Part shown: positions 53,548 through 61,443 of the stretch, piece by piece
How the letters are laid out: every line of letters begins with the position of its first letter
How positions within the stretch are numbered: position 1 is the stretch's first letter
From: Rhodospirillales bacterium
GTDB lineage: Bacteria; Pseudomonadota; Alphaproteobacteria; BOG-932; Roseiterribacteraceae
NCBI GenBank assembly: GCA_003165335.1
Contig: PLTD01000083.1
Coordinates: 1-61,443 of the forward strand
DNA length: 61,443 nucleotides
Direction: 5' to 3'
Made by a program: the position numbers and the translations under genes
Notes under the pieces: model-generated
What the model saw: only the letters and a program-made list of their open reading frames with translations
Told to the model about the DNA's origin: nothing
Databases searched by the model: none

Positions 53548-53618
53548 TATAATGTCAGATGTAAATCGCGCCACTCGACCTGCAACCCTTGCGCTTGGGA
53601 GGTTGCCGATTTACATCT
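53548..53618 (+). promoter_or_regulatory. rpoZ promoter region and leader hairpin
   Basis: A TATAAT hexamer (53548-53553) is followed by a long inverted repeat: AGATGTAAATCG (53557-53568) pairs perfectly with CGATTTACATCT (53607-53618), and GCAACC (53582-53587) pairs with GGTTGC (53601-53606) inside it. Together they could form an 18-bp stem with one 13-nt bulge. No clear -35 hexamer. It lies just upstream of rpoZ and could shape the rpoZ-spoT mRNA leader or act as an operator. Confidence 0.55.
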
Positions 53619-53653
53619 AGGAATCAAGCTAACATTGTCGGGACACTAGAATT

Positions 53654-54115
53654 ATGGCGCGGGTTACTGCCGAAGATTGCGTTCTCAAGATTCCCAATCG
53701 TTTCGAACTGGTCATGATGGCCTCTCAGCGCGCACGCGAGATCGGCGGCGGGATGACCTTGACGGTTGACCGGGACAACGACAAGAACCCGGTTGTCGCT
53801 CTGCGCGAGATCGCCGAAGAGACGGTCGTTCTCGATGAACTGAAGGAATCGCTGGTTCGCGGCCATCAGAAGGTCATTCCTTCCGACGAGCATGAAGACG
53901 ACATCATCGACCTCATGGAAGGCGAACAGGGCTGGATCCGACCCGACGGCGAACTTCAGACTTTGGCCGAAGAAGGCATGATCGATCACGGCGACGAGGA
54001 AGACCTCGCGTTGGGCGACGATGCCAATCTCGATGCCGCGATGGACGATGACGAGGAAGCGATCCCAGGCCACGGCATGGAGCCGGCTGACGATTTCGTG
54101 ACCGAAGACGAGTAA
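53654..54115 (+). CDS. rpoZ: RNA polymerase omega subunit
   Basis: 153-aa omega subunit, assembly and ppGpp-site partner of RNA polymerase. Core signature [30 protein letters not shown] and [14 protein letters not shown]. The C-terminal extension (residues about 80-153) is strongly acidic ([26 protein letters not shown]), longer than in enterobacteria and usual for alphaproteobacteria. Directly precedes spoT. Confidence 0.96.
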   Translation: MARVTAEDCVLKIPNRFELVMMASQRAREIGGGMTLTVDRDNDKNPVVALREIAEETVVLDELKESLVRGHQKVIPSDEHEDDIIDLMEGEQGWIRPDGELQTLAEEGMIDHGDEEDLALGDDANLDAAMDDDEEAIPGHGMEPADDFVTEDE

Positions 54116-54177
54116 TTTTGTCGGGCAAAGGTCCAAACCTGCGGGCGCAGCTGAGCCAACCTGAATATTTGGGCTGA

Positions 54178-56388
54178 ATGAGCGCGGCCGCCGAACCATC
54201 CAAACGTCCTATGATCCGCCAGTACGAGCTGGTCGAGCGGGTCAAGGCCTATGATGCGAATGCGGACGAAGACGCGCTGAACCGCGCCTATGTCTATTCC
54301 CTGAAGATGCACGGCAGCCAGCTTCGTGCATCCGGGGATTCCTATTTTTCCCATCCGCTCGAAGTCGCCGGCATTCTGACGGGGATGAAGCTGGACAGCG
54401 CCTCGATCGTGACGGCGCTGCTCCACGATACGATCGAGGATACATCGGCGACGCTTGCCGATGTCGAGCGGCTGTTCGGACCCGAGATTGCCCGTCTGGT
54501 CGACGGCGTGACCAAGCTGTCGCGAATCGAACTGCAGAATGTCGAAGCCGGCGAGCCGAACGATCAGACCAAGCAGGCGGAGAATTTCCGCAAGCTGCTG
54601 CTGGCGATGTCCGAGGATATCCGCGTCCTTCTCGTGAAGTTGGCGGATCGGCTGCATAATATGCGGACGCTGCATTATATCGGCGACAAGATGAAACGCC
54701 GCCGGATTGCCCGCGAGACGCTGGAAATTTATGCCCCGCTGGCGGAGCGCATCGGTATTCACGGTATCAAGGACGAGCTGGAAGACCTGGCTTTCGCCGA
54801 GCTGTACCCCGATGCCCGCAACGGCATTCTGTCCCGGCTGGCCTTTCTGCGGCAGGAAGGGGGCGATGTCGCCCACCGGATCGTCGACGCGCTCGAGCGC
54901 GATATGGCCGCCGAAAAGATCGTCGCTTCGGTCTCAGGCCGGGAGAAATCGCCCTATTCGATCTGGCGCAAGATGCAGATCAAGAATGTGGCGTTCGAGC
55001 AGCTTTCGGACATCATGGCATTCCGCATCGTCGTGGAGACGATCGCCGAATGCTATCAGGTGCTGGGCGTCGTCCACGGTCGGTATCCCACCGTTCCGGG
55101 TCGATTCAAAGATTATATTTCGACGCCCAAGCCTAACGGGTATCGCAGCCTGCATACAGCCGCGATCGGCCCCGAGCGGCAGCGTATCGAGATCCAGATC
55201 CGCACGCGCGAGATGCATGAAGAGGCCGAACTGGGTGTCGCGGCCCACTGGGCCTATAAATCCAACACCCGGTCCGACGGCAAGCAATATCGCTGGCTGC
55301 GCGAACTGCTGGAAATCGTCGATCAGGCGCAGAAGCCGGAAGAGTTCCTCGAACATACGAAGCTGGAACTGTTCCAGGACCAAGTGTTCTGCTTTACGCC
55401 GAAGGGCGACCTGATAGCACTCCCGCGCGGCGCGACTCCGGTCGATTTCGCCTATGCCGTGCATTCTGAGGTTGGAGATCATTGCGTCGGCGCCAAGGTC
55501 AACGGACGCATCGTCCCGCTGAACAGCCAGTTGGGTAACGGCGACCAGGTCGACATCATCCGGTCCAAAAGCCAGACGCCGTCGCCGGCCTGGGAACGAT
55601 TCGTCGTCACCGGCAAGGCGCGGGCGCGCATCCGGCGCTATGTCCGCAACCAGCAGCGACAGGAATATGTGACGCTGGGCAAGGCCATGTTGCAGAAGGG
55701 ATTTCGCCAAGAGGGTCATGATTTCAGCGAAAAGCTGCTCCAGTCGGCGATAAAGACGCTCCATATCGAGACGCTGGAAGATCTTTATGCCGAGATCGGT
55801 GCGGGCAACCGGACCACGCGGGAAATCGCCGTGGTGCTGTTTCCGCCGGATAAGACTCAGCCGGCTCTGGGCGACGATGGGAGCGAGACCAAGGTTCTGC
55901 CGTTTCCGCCCAAGGCGCGGCTCAAAGGCAAGGAGCGGCCGCTGCCGATCCGCGGTCTTATTCCCGGCCTCGCAGTCCATTTCGCGCGCTGCTGCCACCC
56001 GCTCCCGGGCGACAGAATCGTCGGCATCGTGACCACCGGCAAGGGAGTGACGGTTCACACGCTGGATTGCGAGACGCTGGAAAGCTTTTCCGAGACACCG
56101 GAACGCTGGCTGGATATTTCCTGGGGCGATGATGCGGATGCGACCGAGCATGTGGGCCGGCTGTTCGTCACGATCGCCAACGAGCCCGGCAGCCTCGGCA
56201 CGCTGTCGACCGTGATCGGGCGTAACGGCGGCAATATCATCAATCTCAGAATCACCAGCCGGTCGATCGATTTCTGGGAATTGCTGATCGATATCCAGGT
56301 CCACGACCTGAAGCACCTCACCAATATCATTGCCGTATTGCGCGCGACGCCGGTCATCAACCAGGTCGATCGCGCCCGCAGCCACTGA
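54178..56388 (+). CDS. spoT: Bifunctional (p)ppGpp synthetase/hydrolase (Rsh/SpoT)
   Basis: 736-aa stringent-response enzyme. HD hydrolase domain with YFSHPLEVAGIL and LLHDTIEDT (about 56-90), RelA/SpoT synthetase domain with PYSIWRKMQIKN and DIMAFRIVV, TGS domain (VFCFTPKGDLIALPRGATPVDFAY) and C-terminal ACT domain (LFVTIANEPGSLGTLSTVIG). The intact HD motif argues for both hydrolysis and synthesis. Starts 62 bp after rpoZ; heads the pdxJ-acpS-lepB-rnc-era run. Confidence 0.96.
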   Translation: MSAAAEPSKRPMIRQYELVERVKAYDANADEDALNRAYVYSLKMHGSQLRASGDSYFSHPLEVAGILTGMKLDSASIVTALLHDTIEDTSATLADVERLFGPEIARLVDGVTKLSRIELQNVEAGEPNDQTKQAENFRKLLLAMSEDIRVLLVKLADRLHNMRTLHYIGDKMKRRRIARETLEIYAPLAERIGIHGIKDELEDLAFAELYPDARNGILSRLAFLRQEGGDVAHRIVDALERDMAAEKIVASVSGREKSPYSIWRKMQIKNVAFEQLSDIMAFRIVVETIAECYQVLGVVHGRYPTVPGRFKDYISTPKPNGYRSLHTAAIGPERQRIEIQIRTREMHEEAELGVAAHWAYKSNTRSDGKQYRWLRELLEIVDQAQKPEEFLEHTKLELFQDQVFCFTPKGDLIALPRGATPVDFAYAVHSEVGDHCVGAKVNGRIVPLNSQLGNGDQVDIIRSKSQTPSPAWERFVVTGKARARIRRYVRNQQRQEYVTLGKAMLQKGFRQEGHDFSEKLLQSAIKTLHIETLEDLYAEIGAGNRTTREIAVVLFPPDKTQPALGDDGSETKVLPFPPKARLKGKERPLPIRGLIPGLAVHFARCCHPLPGDRIVGIVTTGKGVTVHTLDCETLESFSETPERWLDISWGDDADATEHVGRLFVTIANEPGSLGTLSTVIGRNGGNIINLRITSRSIDFWELLIDIQVHDLKHLTNIIAVLRATPVINQVDRARSH

Positions 56389-56399
56389 AACAACGAAAT

Positions 56400-57143
56400 A
56401 TGACAGTCTCAATTCCCCGGCTCGGGGTAAATATCGACCATATCGCAACTTTGCGGAATGCCAGGGGCGGCTTGCACCCTGACCCCGTGCGCGCCGCAAT
56501 TGTTGCGGCCGAAGCCGGGGCGGACGGGATTACTGCGCATTTGCGCGAGGATCGCCGCCATATCCGCGACGAAGACGTGCCGCAAATCATGACCGCGACC
56601 GGGCTGCCGCTCAATCTCGAAATGGCCGCGACCGAGGAAATGCTGTCTATCGCGCTCAGGCTCAAGCCGCACGCGGTTTGTCTGGTTCCCGAACGGCGAG
56701 AAGAGCGGACAACCGAGGGCGGCCTCGAGGTTGCGGGCGATTCAAACTGGATATCGCATGTCGTCCGGCGCCTGGCCGAAACCGGAATCCGGGTATCGCT
56801 GTTTATCGGCCCGGCCGAGGCGCAAGTTCGCGCCGCACGGGATGTCGGCGCGGCGGTCATAGAGTTGCATACGGGCGCCTATGCAGAAGCCGAGGGTGAG
56901 GAGCAGGCTGTCGAGTTGTGCCGACTGACCGCGGCGGCGACGCTGGGGGCTGGGCTTGGTCTGGAAATTCACGCCGGACATGGGCTGACCTTCGAGAATG
57001 TCGGCTCGATAGCCGCGATCCCTGAGGTGAAGGAGCTGAATATTGGGCATTTCCTGGTCGGCGAAGCGCTGTTTACCGGGTTCGATGCGGCGATCCGGGA
57101 AATGCGGTCGCGGATATCCCAAGCCCGCGAGCGATCCGCATGA
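56400..57143 (+). CDS. pdxJ: Pyridoxine 5'-phosphate synthase
   Basis: 247-aa enzyme of vitamin B6 synthesis, condensing 3-amino-2-oxopropyl phosphate with deoxyxylulose 5-phosphate. Signatures: [45 protein letters not shown] and [13 protein letters not shown]. Ends with ATGA overlap into acpS. Confidence 0.96.
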   Translation: MTVSIPRLGVNIDHIATLRNARGGLHPDPVRAAIVAAEAGADGITAHLREDRRHIRDEDVPQIMTATGLPLNLEMAATEEMLSIALRLKPHAVCLVPERREERTTEGGLEVAGDSNWISHVVRRLAETGIRVSLFIGPAEAQVRAARDVGAAVIELHTGAYAEAEGEEQAVELCRLTAAATLGAGLGLEIHAGHGLTFENVGSIAAIPEVKELNIGHFLVGEALFTGFDAAIREMRSRISQARERSA

Positions 57144-57553
57144 TCCTGGGGCTGGGCAGCGACTTGATCGATATCACCCGCATCGCCCGGTCTATCGAGC
57201 GTTTCGGCGACCGGTTCATCGACCGCTGCTTCACCGAAACGGAGCGCGCCAAGGCTGCGCGCAGACCGCTGACTTCGGCAGCGACCTATGCCAAGCGGTT
57301 TGCCGCGAAGGAGGCATGTGCTAAAGCGCTCGGCACCGGTCTTCGGGCTGGGGTGTTCTGGCGCGATATGGGTGTGGTGAATTTGCCGGGCGGTCGACCG
57401 ACGCTGATTTTAACCGGAGGCGCGCTGGCCCGACTGGAGGCTATAACGCCCCCCGGCATGAGCGCGCGGATTGATTTGACGATCACCGATGAACCGCCAT
57501 TGGCGCAGGCCATGGTGATCATATCGGCAGTACCGCTGGTTGAGGCGACTTGA
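57140..57553 (+). CDS. acpS: Holo-[acyl-carrier-protein] synthase
   Basis: 137-aa phosphopantetheinyl transferase that activates ACP. Signatures: [22 protein letters not shown] and [17 protein letters not shown]. Start overlaps pdxJ stop by 4 nt; stop overlaps a TTG that opens the lepB frame. Confidence 0.95.
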   Translation: MILGLGSDLIDITRIARSIERFGDRFIDRCFTETERAKAARRPLTSAATYAKRFAAKEACAKALGTGLRAGVFWRDMGVVNLPGGRPTLILTGGALARLEAITPPGMSARIDLTITDEPPLAQAMVIISAVPLVEAT

Positions 57554-57564
57554 ATGGATATGGC

Positions 57565-58371
57565 ATGAAAAATCGCGACATCGATCTGGTGAAAAGCGCC
57601 GCAGTCGGCCTGCCGGTACGCAAGCAAGAGAGCGTCGGGGAGGTGATTCGCACGGTCATCTATGCGCTGATCATCGCGCTGGTCATCCGCACGCTGGCCT
57701 TCGAGCCGTTCAATATTCCATCGGGCTCGATGACGCCGACATTGCTGACCGGAGACTATGTCTTCGTGTCCAAGTTTTCCTACGGCTATGGCCGCTATTC
57801 CTTGCCCTGGTCACCCGATTTTCTGCGTGGGCGCATCCTGGGCAGCCTGCCCAAGCGCGGCGACGTCGCGGTCTTCGTCAATCCGCATACCGGCGAGGAT
57901 TATATCAAACGCATCGTCGGCCTGCCGGGCGACAAGATCCAGGTCAGCCACGGTATTCTCACTATCAACGGCGAGGCCTCGAAGCGCGAACGGGTAGACG
58001 ATTATCTGGTTCACGATTGGAGCGAAAACTACAATCGTCCCGAGGAAGAGCTTCGCTATCACTATATCGAGACCATGCCTAACGGTGTGAAGCACGATAT
58101 TCTGGGCGATGTGACCAGCGAGCCGGAAGATTCGTTACCGCAGGACGATACCGGCGTGTTCGAGGTGCCCGCTGATCATTTCTTCGCGATGGGCGACAAC
58201 CGCGACAACTCTAGCGACAGCCGCTTGGGCCTGGGTTATGTGCCGGTCGAGAATCTGGTCGGCCGGGCCGACAGACGGTTCATCTCGCTTGAGGCCGGCT
58301 CTCACCTTTGGGAAGTCTGGCGCTGGCCCTGGAGCTTGCGGATCAGCCGCTTCTTCGGGGCGATTCATTGA
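57565..58371 (+). CDS. lepB: Signal peptidase I
   Basis: 268-aa inner-membrane protease removing signal peptides. One N-terminal membrane span (VIRTVIYALIIALVIRTLAF), catalytic Ser in IPSGSMTPTLL and catalytic Lys in YIKRIVGLPGDKIQ, and box E GDNRDNSSDSR. I prefer ATG 57565; the TTG at 57550 would overlap the acpS stop and add five residues. rnc follows immediately. Confidence 0.94.
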   Translation: MKNRDIDLVKSAAVGLPVRKQESVGEVIRTVIYALIIALVIRTLAFEPFNIPSGSMTPTLLTGDYVFVSKFSYGYGRYSLPWSPDFLRGRILGSLPKRGDVAVFVNPHTGEDYIKRIVGLPGDKIQVSHGILTINGEASKRERVDDYLVHDWSENYNRPEEELRYHYIETMPNGVKHDILGDVTSEPEDSLPQDDTGVFEVPADHFFAMGDNRDNSSDSRLGLGYVPVENLVGRADRRFISLEAGSHLWEVWRWPWSLRISRFFGAIH

Positions 58372-58384
58372 AGCGGTCGATCCG

Positions 58385-59098
58385 TTGAAGACTTCGGTCG
58401 GGCCTGCGGCACTCGGCGGGCTCGAACAGGCGCTGGGCCATAGTTTCCGTGACCCCGGCCTGCTGGTTCAGGCGACGACCCATTCCGGTGCTGCCCACGG
58501 CCGCGGCGAGCCGGTGGACAACGAGCGCCTGGAGTTTCTGGGCGACCGGGTCCTGGGCCTCGTCATCGCGCAGCTTTTGATCGAGACCTTCCCCAGGGCC
58601 AGCGAAGGCGAGCTTGGACCGCGGCTGACGGCATTGGTCAGGCGCGAGGCCTTGGCCGAAGTGGCGAGCGAGATCGATCTGGGCGCCTATCTGGTGCTGT
58701 CGGCAGCGGATTCGGCGACAGGCGCGCGCAGCCACCCCAAGCTGCTGGCCGATGCGTGCGAGGCGGTGATCGCCGCCCTCTATCTCGACGGCGGGCTGGA
58801 GGCGGCGCGCAGCTTTGTCGCCAAGGGCTGGGCGCGACAGATCAGGGCGGTGTCGGTGATGCCGCTGGAGCCCAAGACCGCGCTTCAGGAATGGGCGCAG
58901 GGGCGCGGACTGCCGCTGCCGTCATACAAAGTTACACATTCCGCCGGTAAGGCGCATGATCCGGTATTCGAGGTTCAGGTGGACGTTCAAGGATTGGAGC
59001 CGATGACGGCTAAAGGCTCATCGAAGCGCATCGCGGAAAAAGCGGCCGCGCTCGCCCTGTTGCGCAGACTCGGTGTCGTGCCGGCGGAGGCATCGTGA
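58385..59098 (+). CDS. rnc: Ribonuclease III
   Basis: About 237-aa double-strand RNA endonuclease for rRNA and mRNA processing. Signature NERLEFLGDRVLGLVIAQLL with the catalytic acidic residues, and a C-terminal dsRNA-binding domain (KTALQEWAQGRGLPLPSYK ... KAAALALLRRLG). No ATG or GTG fits the N-terminus; the TTG at 58385 is the likeliest start (weak GAAGCGG upstream). Overlaps era by GTGA. Confidence 0.93.
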   Translation: MKTSVGPAALGGLEQALGHSFRDPGLLVQATTHSGAAHGRGEPVDNERLEFLGDRVLGLVIAQLLIETFPRASEGELGPRLTALVRREALAEVASEIDLGAYLVLSAADSATGARSHPKLLADACEAVIAALYLDGGLEAARSFVAKGWARQIRAVSVMPLEPKTALQEWAQGRGLPLPSYKVTHSAGKAHDPVFEVQVDVQGLEPMTAKGSSKRIAEKAAALALLRRLGVVPAEAS

Positions 59099-60030
59099 CG
59101 ATCGCGGGGAACGCGGTCGGCGGCCCGGCAGGCCCAGACACGCGCTGCGGCTTCATCGCGCTGATCGGCGCGCCGAACGCCGGCAAGTCGACCCTGCTGA
59201 ACGCGCTGGTCGGCAGCAAGGTGGCGATCGTCAGCCCCAAGCCGCAGACGACGCGGATGCGGGTTCTGGGCATCGCCATCGAGGGGCAAAGCCAGCTGAT
59301 CTATGTCGACACGCCGGGTATCTTCTCGCCGCGCCGGCGCCTGGACCGGGCGATGGTGAAGGCGGCCTGGAGCGGGGCAGGGGACGCGGACATAGTCGCG
59401 CTCCTGGTCGACGCCAGCCTGGACCGGATCAGCAAGGACACCAAGGCGATCATCGCCAAACTGATCGAGAGCAAAAGTTCGGCGATTCTGATCCTGAACA
59501 AGATCGACGCCACCGAACGCTCACGCCTTTTGACGCTTGCGGCCGACCTGAACGCGGCCTTTCCCTTCACCGACACCTATATGGTTTCGGCGCGGACGGG
59601 CGATGGGCTGGAGGATTTGCGCAAAGTCTTCGCCGAGCGTGTGCCGCCCGGCCCCTGGCATTATCCCGACGATCAACTGTCGGACCTGCCGACCCGGCTG
59701 CTGGCGACCGAGATTACACGCGAACAGCTCTACCTGCAGTTGGAGCAGGAACTGCCCTATGCCACAACGGTCGAGCATGAGAAGTGGGAGGAAAAGGACG
59801 ACGGCAGCGTTCTGATCCACCAGGTGATCCTTGTCGAGCGTCCCAACCAGAAAGCCATCGTCATCGGCAAGGGCGGGGCGCAGATCAAATCCATCGGCGA
59901 GGCGGCGCGGCGCGAACTGATCAAGGTACTGGACCAACCGGTTCACCTGCTGCTGCATGTCAAAGTCCGCGAAGACTGGGCCAACGATTCCGGCCATTTC
60001 CGGGATATTGGGTTGGATTGGAAGGCTTAG
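59095..60030 (+). CDS. era: GTPase Era
   Basis: 311-aa GTPase that binds 16S rRNA and aids 30S assembly. G1 GAPNAGKSTLLN, G3 DTPGIFSPRRRLD, G4 NKIDATERSR, and a C-terminal KH domain with VIGKGGAQIKSIGEAARREL. GTG start overlaps rnc stop, giving coupling. Confidence 0.96.
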   Translation: MTIAGNAVGGPAGPDTRCGFIALIGAPNAGKSTLLNALVGSKVAIVSPKPQTTRMRVLGIAIEGQSQLIYVDTPGIFSPRRRLDRAMVKAAWSGAGDADIVALLVDASLDRISKDTKAIIAKLIESKSSAILILNKIDATERSRLLTLAADLNAAFPFTDTYMVSARTGDGLEDLRKVFAERVPPGPWHYPDDQLSDLPTRLLATEITREQLYLQLEQELPYATTVEHEKWEEKDDGSVLIHQVILVERPNQKAIVIGKGGAQIKSIGEAARRELIKVLDQPVHLLLHVKVREDWANDSGHFRDIGLDWKA

Positions 60031-60374
60031 AGCCTTTTCGCGTCTCTTGTCTGCCGGCAATCTTGGCGTATTTGCGGGTATGTATCTACGGGTGAGACGC
60101 TCATGACGACTGCTCGCATATTCAAGTCCGGCAACAGCCAAGCTGTTCGGCAGCATTCTGCGTCGGAACACGGCGTCTATGCGCATCAACAAGGAAGGGC
60201 ATAAGCTCTCCGGAGTGCGAACTGAACGGAGCCTCAAAAACCCCGAAAATCCTCCGGCTTCAGCCGGGGGAAGATGTTAAATTGGTAACGAATAACGAGT
60301 GTGAGTTTCGTCGAGTACCGGGCCTTATTGTCGAAAACTGGGTCAACTGACCCCTGCTGCTGTAGACTTCCCCA
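60031..60374. other. Gap between era and recO with antitoxin relic
   Basis: Interrupts an otherwise tight housekeeping run. It holds a decayed vapB-like antitoxin start (60103-60230), a GC hairpin with CCGGCT/AGCCGG arms near 60258-60275, and a short GGGTCA/TGACCC hairpin near 60342-60354. This looks like the scar of an insertion. Confidence 0.55.
60103..60230 (+). pseudogene. Decayed VapB-type antitoxin fragment
   Basis: The ATG at 60103 opens with MTTARIFKSGNSQAVR, the standard start of VapB antitoxins (normally continuing LPKEFRF), but then runs into HSASEHGV and stops. In another frame just downstream RINKEGHKL resembles the next antitoxin block (RINKEGDKL). Small indels therefore killed it, and no toxin follows. 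Confidence 0.65.
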
Positions 60375-61121
60375 ATGTCCGTTGAATGGTGCGAATCGGC
60401 GATTGTTTTGGCGGCGCGGCCGCATGGGGAGTCCAGCGTCATTGCCACGCTGCTGACTGCCAATTACGGCGCTCATGCGGGGTTGGTGCAGGCGGCGCGG
60501 GGGCGTAAGGGCGGGGGCATTCAGCCGGGCAACCGGGTTGTCGCCCGCTGGCGGGCGCGCCTGCCGGAGCATCTGGGCAGTTACACGATAGAGGCGGAAT
60601 CGAACGGCGCGGCGGCTTTGATGCATGAGCCGCTTAGGCTGATTGCGCTGCAATCGGCCTGCAGCCTGGTGGCCGTCTCGGCGCCTGAGCGTGAGCCCCA
60701 TCCCGGCCTCTATGAGGCTACAGCGGCGCTGATCGACACGCTGCCCGGACCGGCCTGGGATGCGGCCTATGTCGCCTGGGAAGTCGGTTTGCTGCGTCTG
60801 CTGGGATTCGGCCTGGACCTGGAGCGCTGCGCCGCGACCGGGGTCAACGATATGCTGACCTATGTTAGCCCCCGCACCGGACGGGCTATTTCGGAATCGG
60901 CGTCCGAACCCTGGCGCGACCGTCTTCTGAAGCTGCCGGGCTTTCTGATCGGCCGCGGCCCTGCCGAGCCGCCGGATGTTCTGGACGGGCTGATCCTGAC
61001 GGGTCATTTCCTGGAGCGGGTCGCCTTCGCCGCGACCCATAGCCCGCTGCCGGCTGCACGTACGCGATTCATCGAAAGCTATCGCCGTTACGCAGGAGAT
61101 TCTGCTATTCCGGCATCATGA
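60375..61121 (+). CDS. recO: DNA repair protein RecO
   Basis: 248-aa recombination mediator working with RecF/RecR. N-terminal OB-fold signature [21 protein letters not shown] and [23 protein letters not shown]-terminal helical domain with [18 protein letters not shown]. Stop overlaps parC start (ATGA). Confidence 0.94.
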   Translation: MSVEWCESAIVLAARPHGESSVIATLLTANYGAHAGLVQAARGRKGGGIQPGNRVVARWRARLPEHLGSYTIEAESNGAAALMHEPLRLIALQSACSLVAVSAPEREPHPGLYEATAALIDTLPGPAWDAAYVAWEVGLLRLLGFGLDLERCAATGVNDMLTYVSPRTGRAISESASEPWRDRLLKLPGFLIGRGPAEPPDVLDGLILTGHFLERVAFAATHSPLPAARTRFIESYRRYAGDSAIPAS

Positions 61122-61443
61122 ACGATCCGACTCGGGGCAATATCGTCGACCAGCAGATGGCCGACATTCTGGGTGAGAAATATCTCGCTTATGCCCTCTC
61201 AACCATTATGTCCCGCTCGCTGCCCGATGTACGCGATGGGCTGAAGCCGGTTCACCGCCGCGTACTCTACGCGATGCGGGAGCTGAACCTTGCCTCCAAC
61301 ACGCCGCCGCGCAAATCGGCGCAGGTGGTGGGCAGCGTGATCGGCAAATATCACCCGCACGGCGACACCGCGGTCTATGACACGATGGTGCGGCTGGCGC
61401 AGGATTTCTCCAGCCGGTATCCGCTGGTCGACGGCCAGGGCAA
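61118..61443 (+). CDS. parC: Topoisomerase IV subunit A (5' part)
   Basis: First 108 residues of a type IIA topoisomerase A subunit; cut by the window edge before the catalytic Tyr. [22 protein letters not shown] and [22 protein letters not shown] favour ParC over GyrA. The quinolone-determining region reads [16 protein letters not shown], with Thr and Asp where E. coli has Ser80 and Glu84. Confidence 0.9.
   Translation, partial: MNDPTRGNIVDQQMADILGEKYLAYALSTIMSRSLPDVRDGLKPVHRRVLYAMRELNLASNTPPRKSAQVVGSVIGKYHPHGDTAVYDTMVRLAQDFSSRYPLVDGQG

Noticed and set aside
54934-56499. 521-codon open frame antisense to spoT
   Set aside because: spoT is complete and well conserved on the plus strand; the antisense frame has no recognisable domain.

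Overview
The window looks like chromosome from an alphaproteobacterium, most likely a member of the Sphingomonadales. The strongest pointer is the housekeeping run at the right end (NYN protein, rpoZ, spoT/rsh, pdxJ, acpS, lepB, rnc, era, recO, parC) together with dapA-smpB. High GC, many 4-nt start/stop overlaps and a REP-like repeat fit the same group. The taxonomic call is an inference from gene content and order.

Left part (1-11.7 kb) is a patchwork. An orphan kdpD and an orphan kdpA lie on the same strand without kdpB, kdpC or kdpE, separated by about 1 kb of non-coding debris. hflX follows, convergent to kdpA. Then comes a lower-GC accessory stretch: two small diverged paralogous hypotheticals, a methyltransferase coupled to a small protein, a vapBC toxin-antitoxin pair with a palindromic operator, a decayed tRNA-Phe, and a 60-bp direct repeat on either side of the vapBC/tRNA relic.

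The middle part (11.7-26 kb) is ordinary metabolism and regulation: a large Old-Yellow-Enzyme-type flavoprotein, a Gfo/Idh/MocA oxidoreductase, an EAL-PAS-GGDEF protein, an acyl-CoA synthetase, a cyclophilin, a lipocalin and a TetR-RND-MFP efflux operon with a perfect 20-bp palindrome in front of tetR.

The most unusual region is 26.0-34.4 kb. Three tandem paralogous secreted proteins (about 390 aa, unrecognised family, two conserved cysteines each) are followed by a DUF1592/DUF1588/DUF1585-type protein with a CxxCH haem-c motif, an overlapping Tat-type DUF1552 protein and a membrane-anchored COG4315-like repeat protein, and the run ends at a strong terminator. Each paralog has its own copy of the same promoter-like upstream region. 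This reads as one cell-envelope module of unknown function and is the best candidate for an undescribed system.

From 34.4 to 53 kb there are an LLM flavoenzyme, a nucleoside deoxyribosyltransferase-like protein, an atypical NRAMP transporter, a 1217-aa TIR-TM-16xWD40-PDZ protein, an enoyl-CoA hydratase, cell-wall genes (YcbB-like L,D-transpeptidase, YcbK-like M15 peptidase, soluble lytic transglycosylase), dapA-smpB, and a cluster of a periplasmic solute-binding protein, a PDZ-Sel1 protein and a TIR-TM-PDZ protein. The last two each carry an apparent frameshift. An operon of three small envelope proteins of unknown function precedes the terminal housekeeping run, which continues past the right edge in parC.
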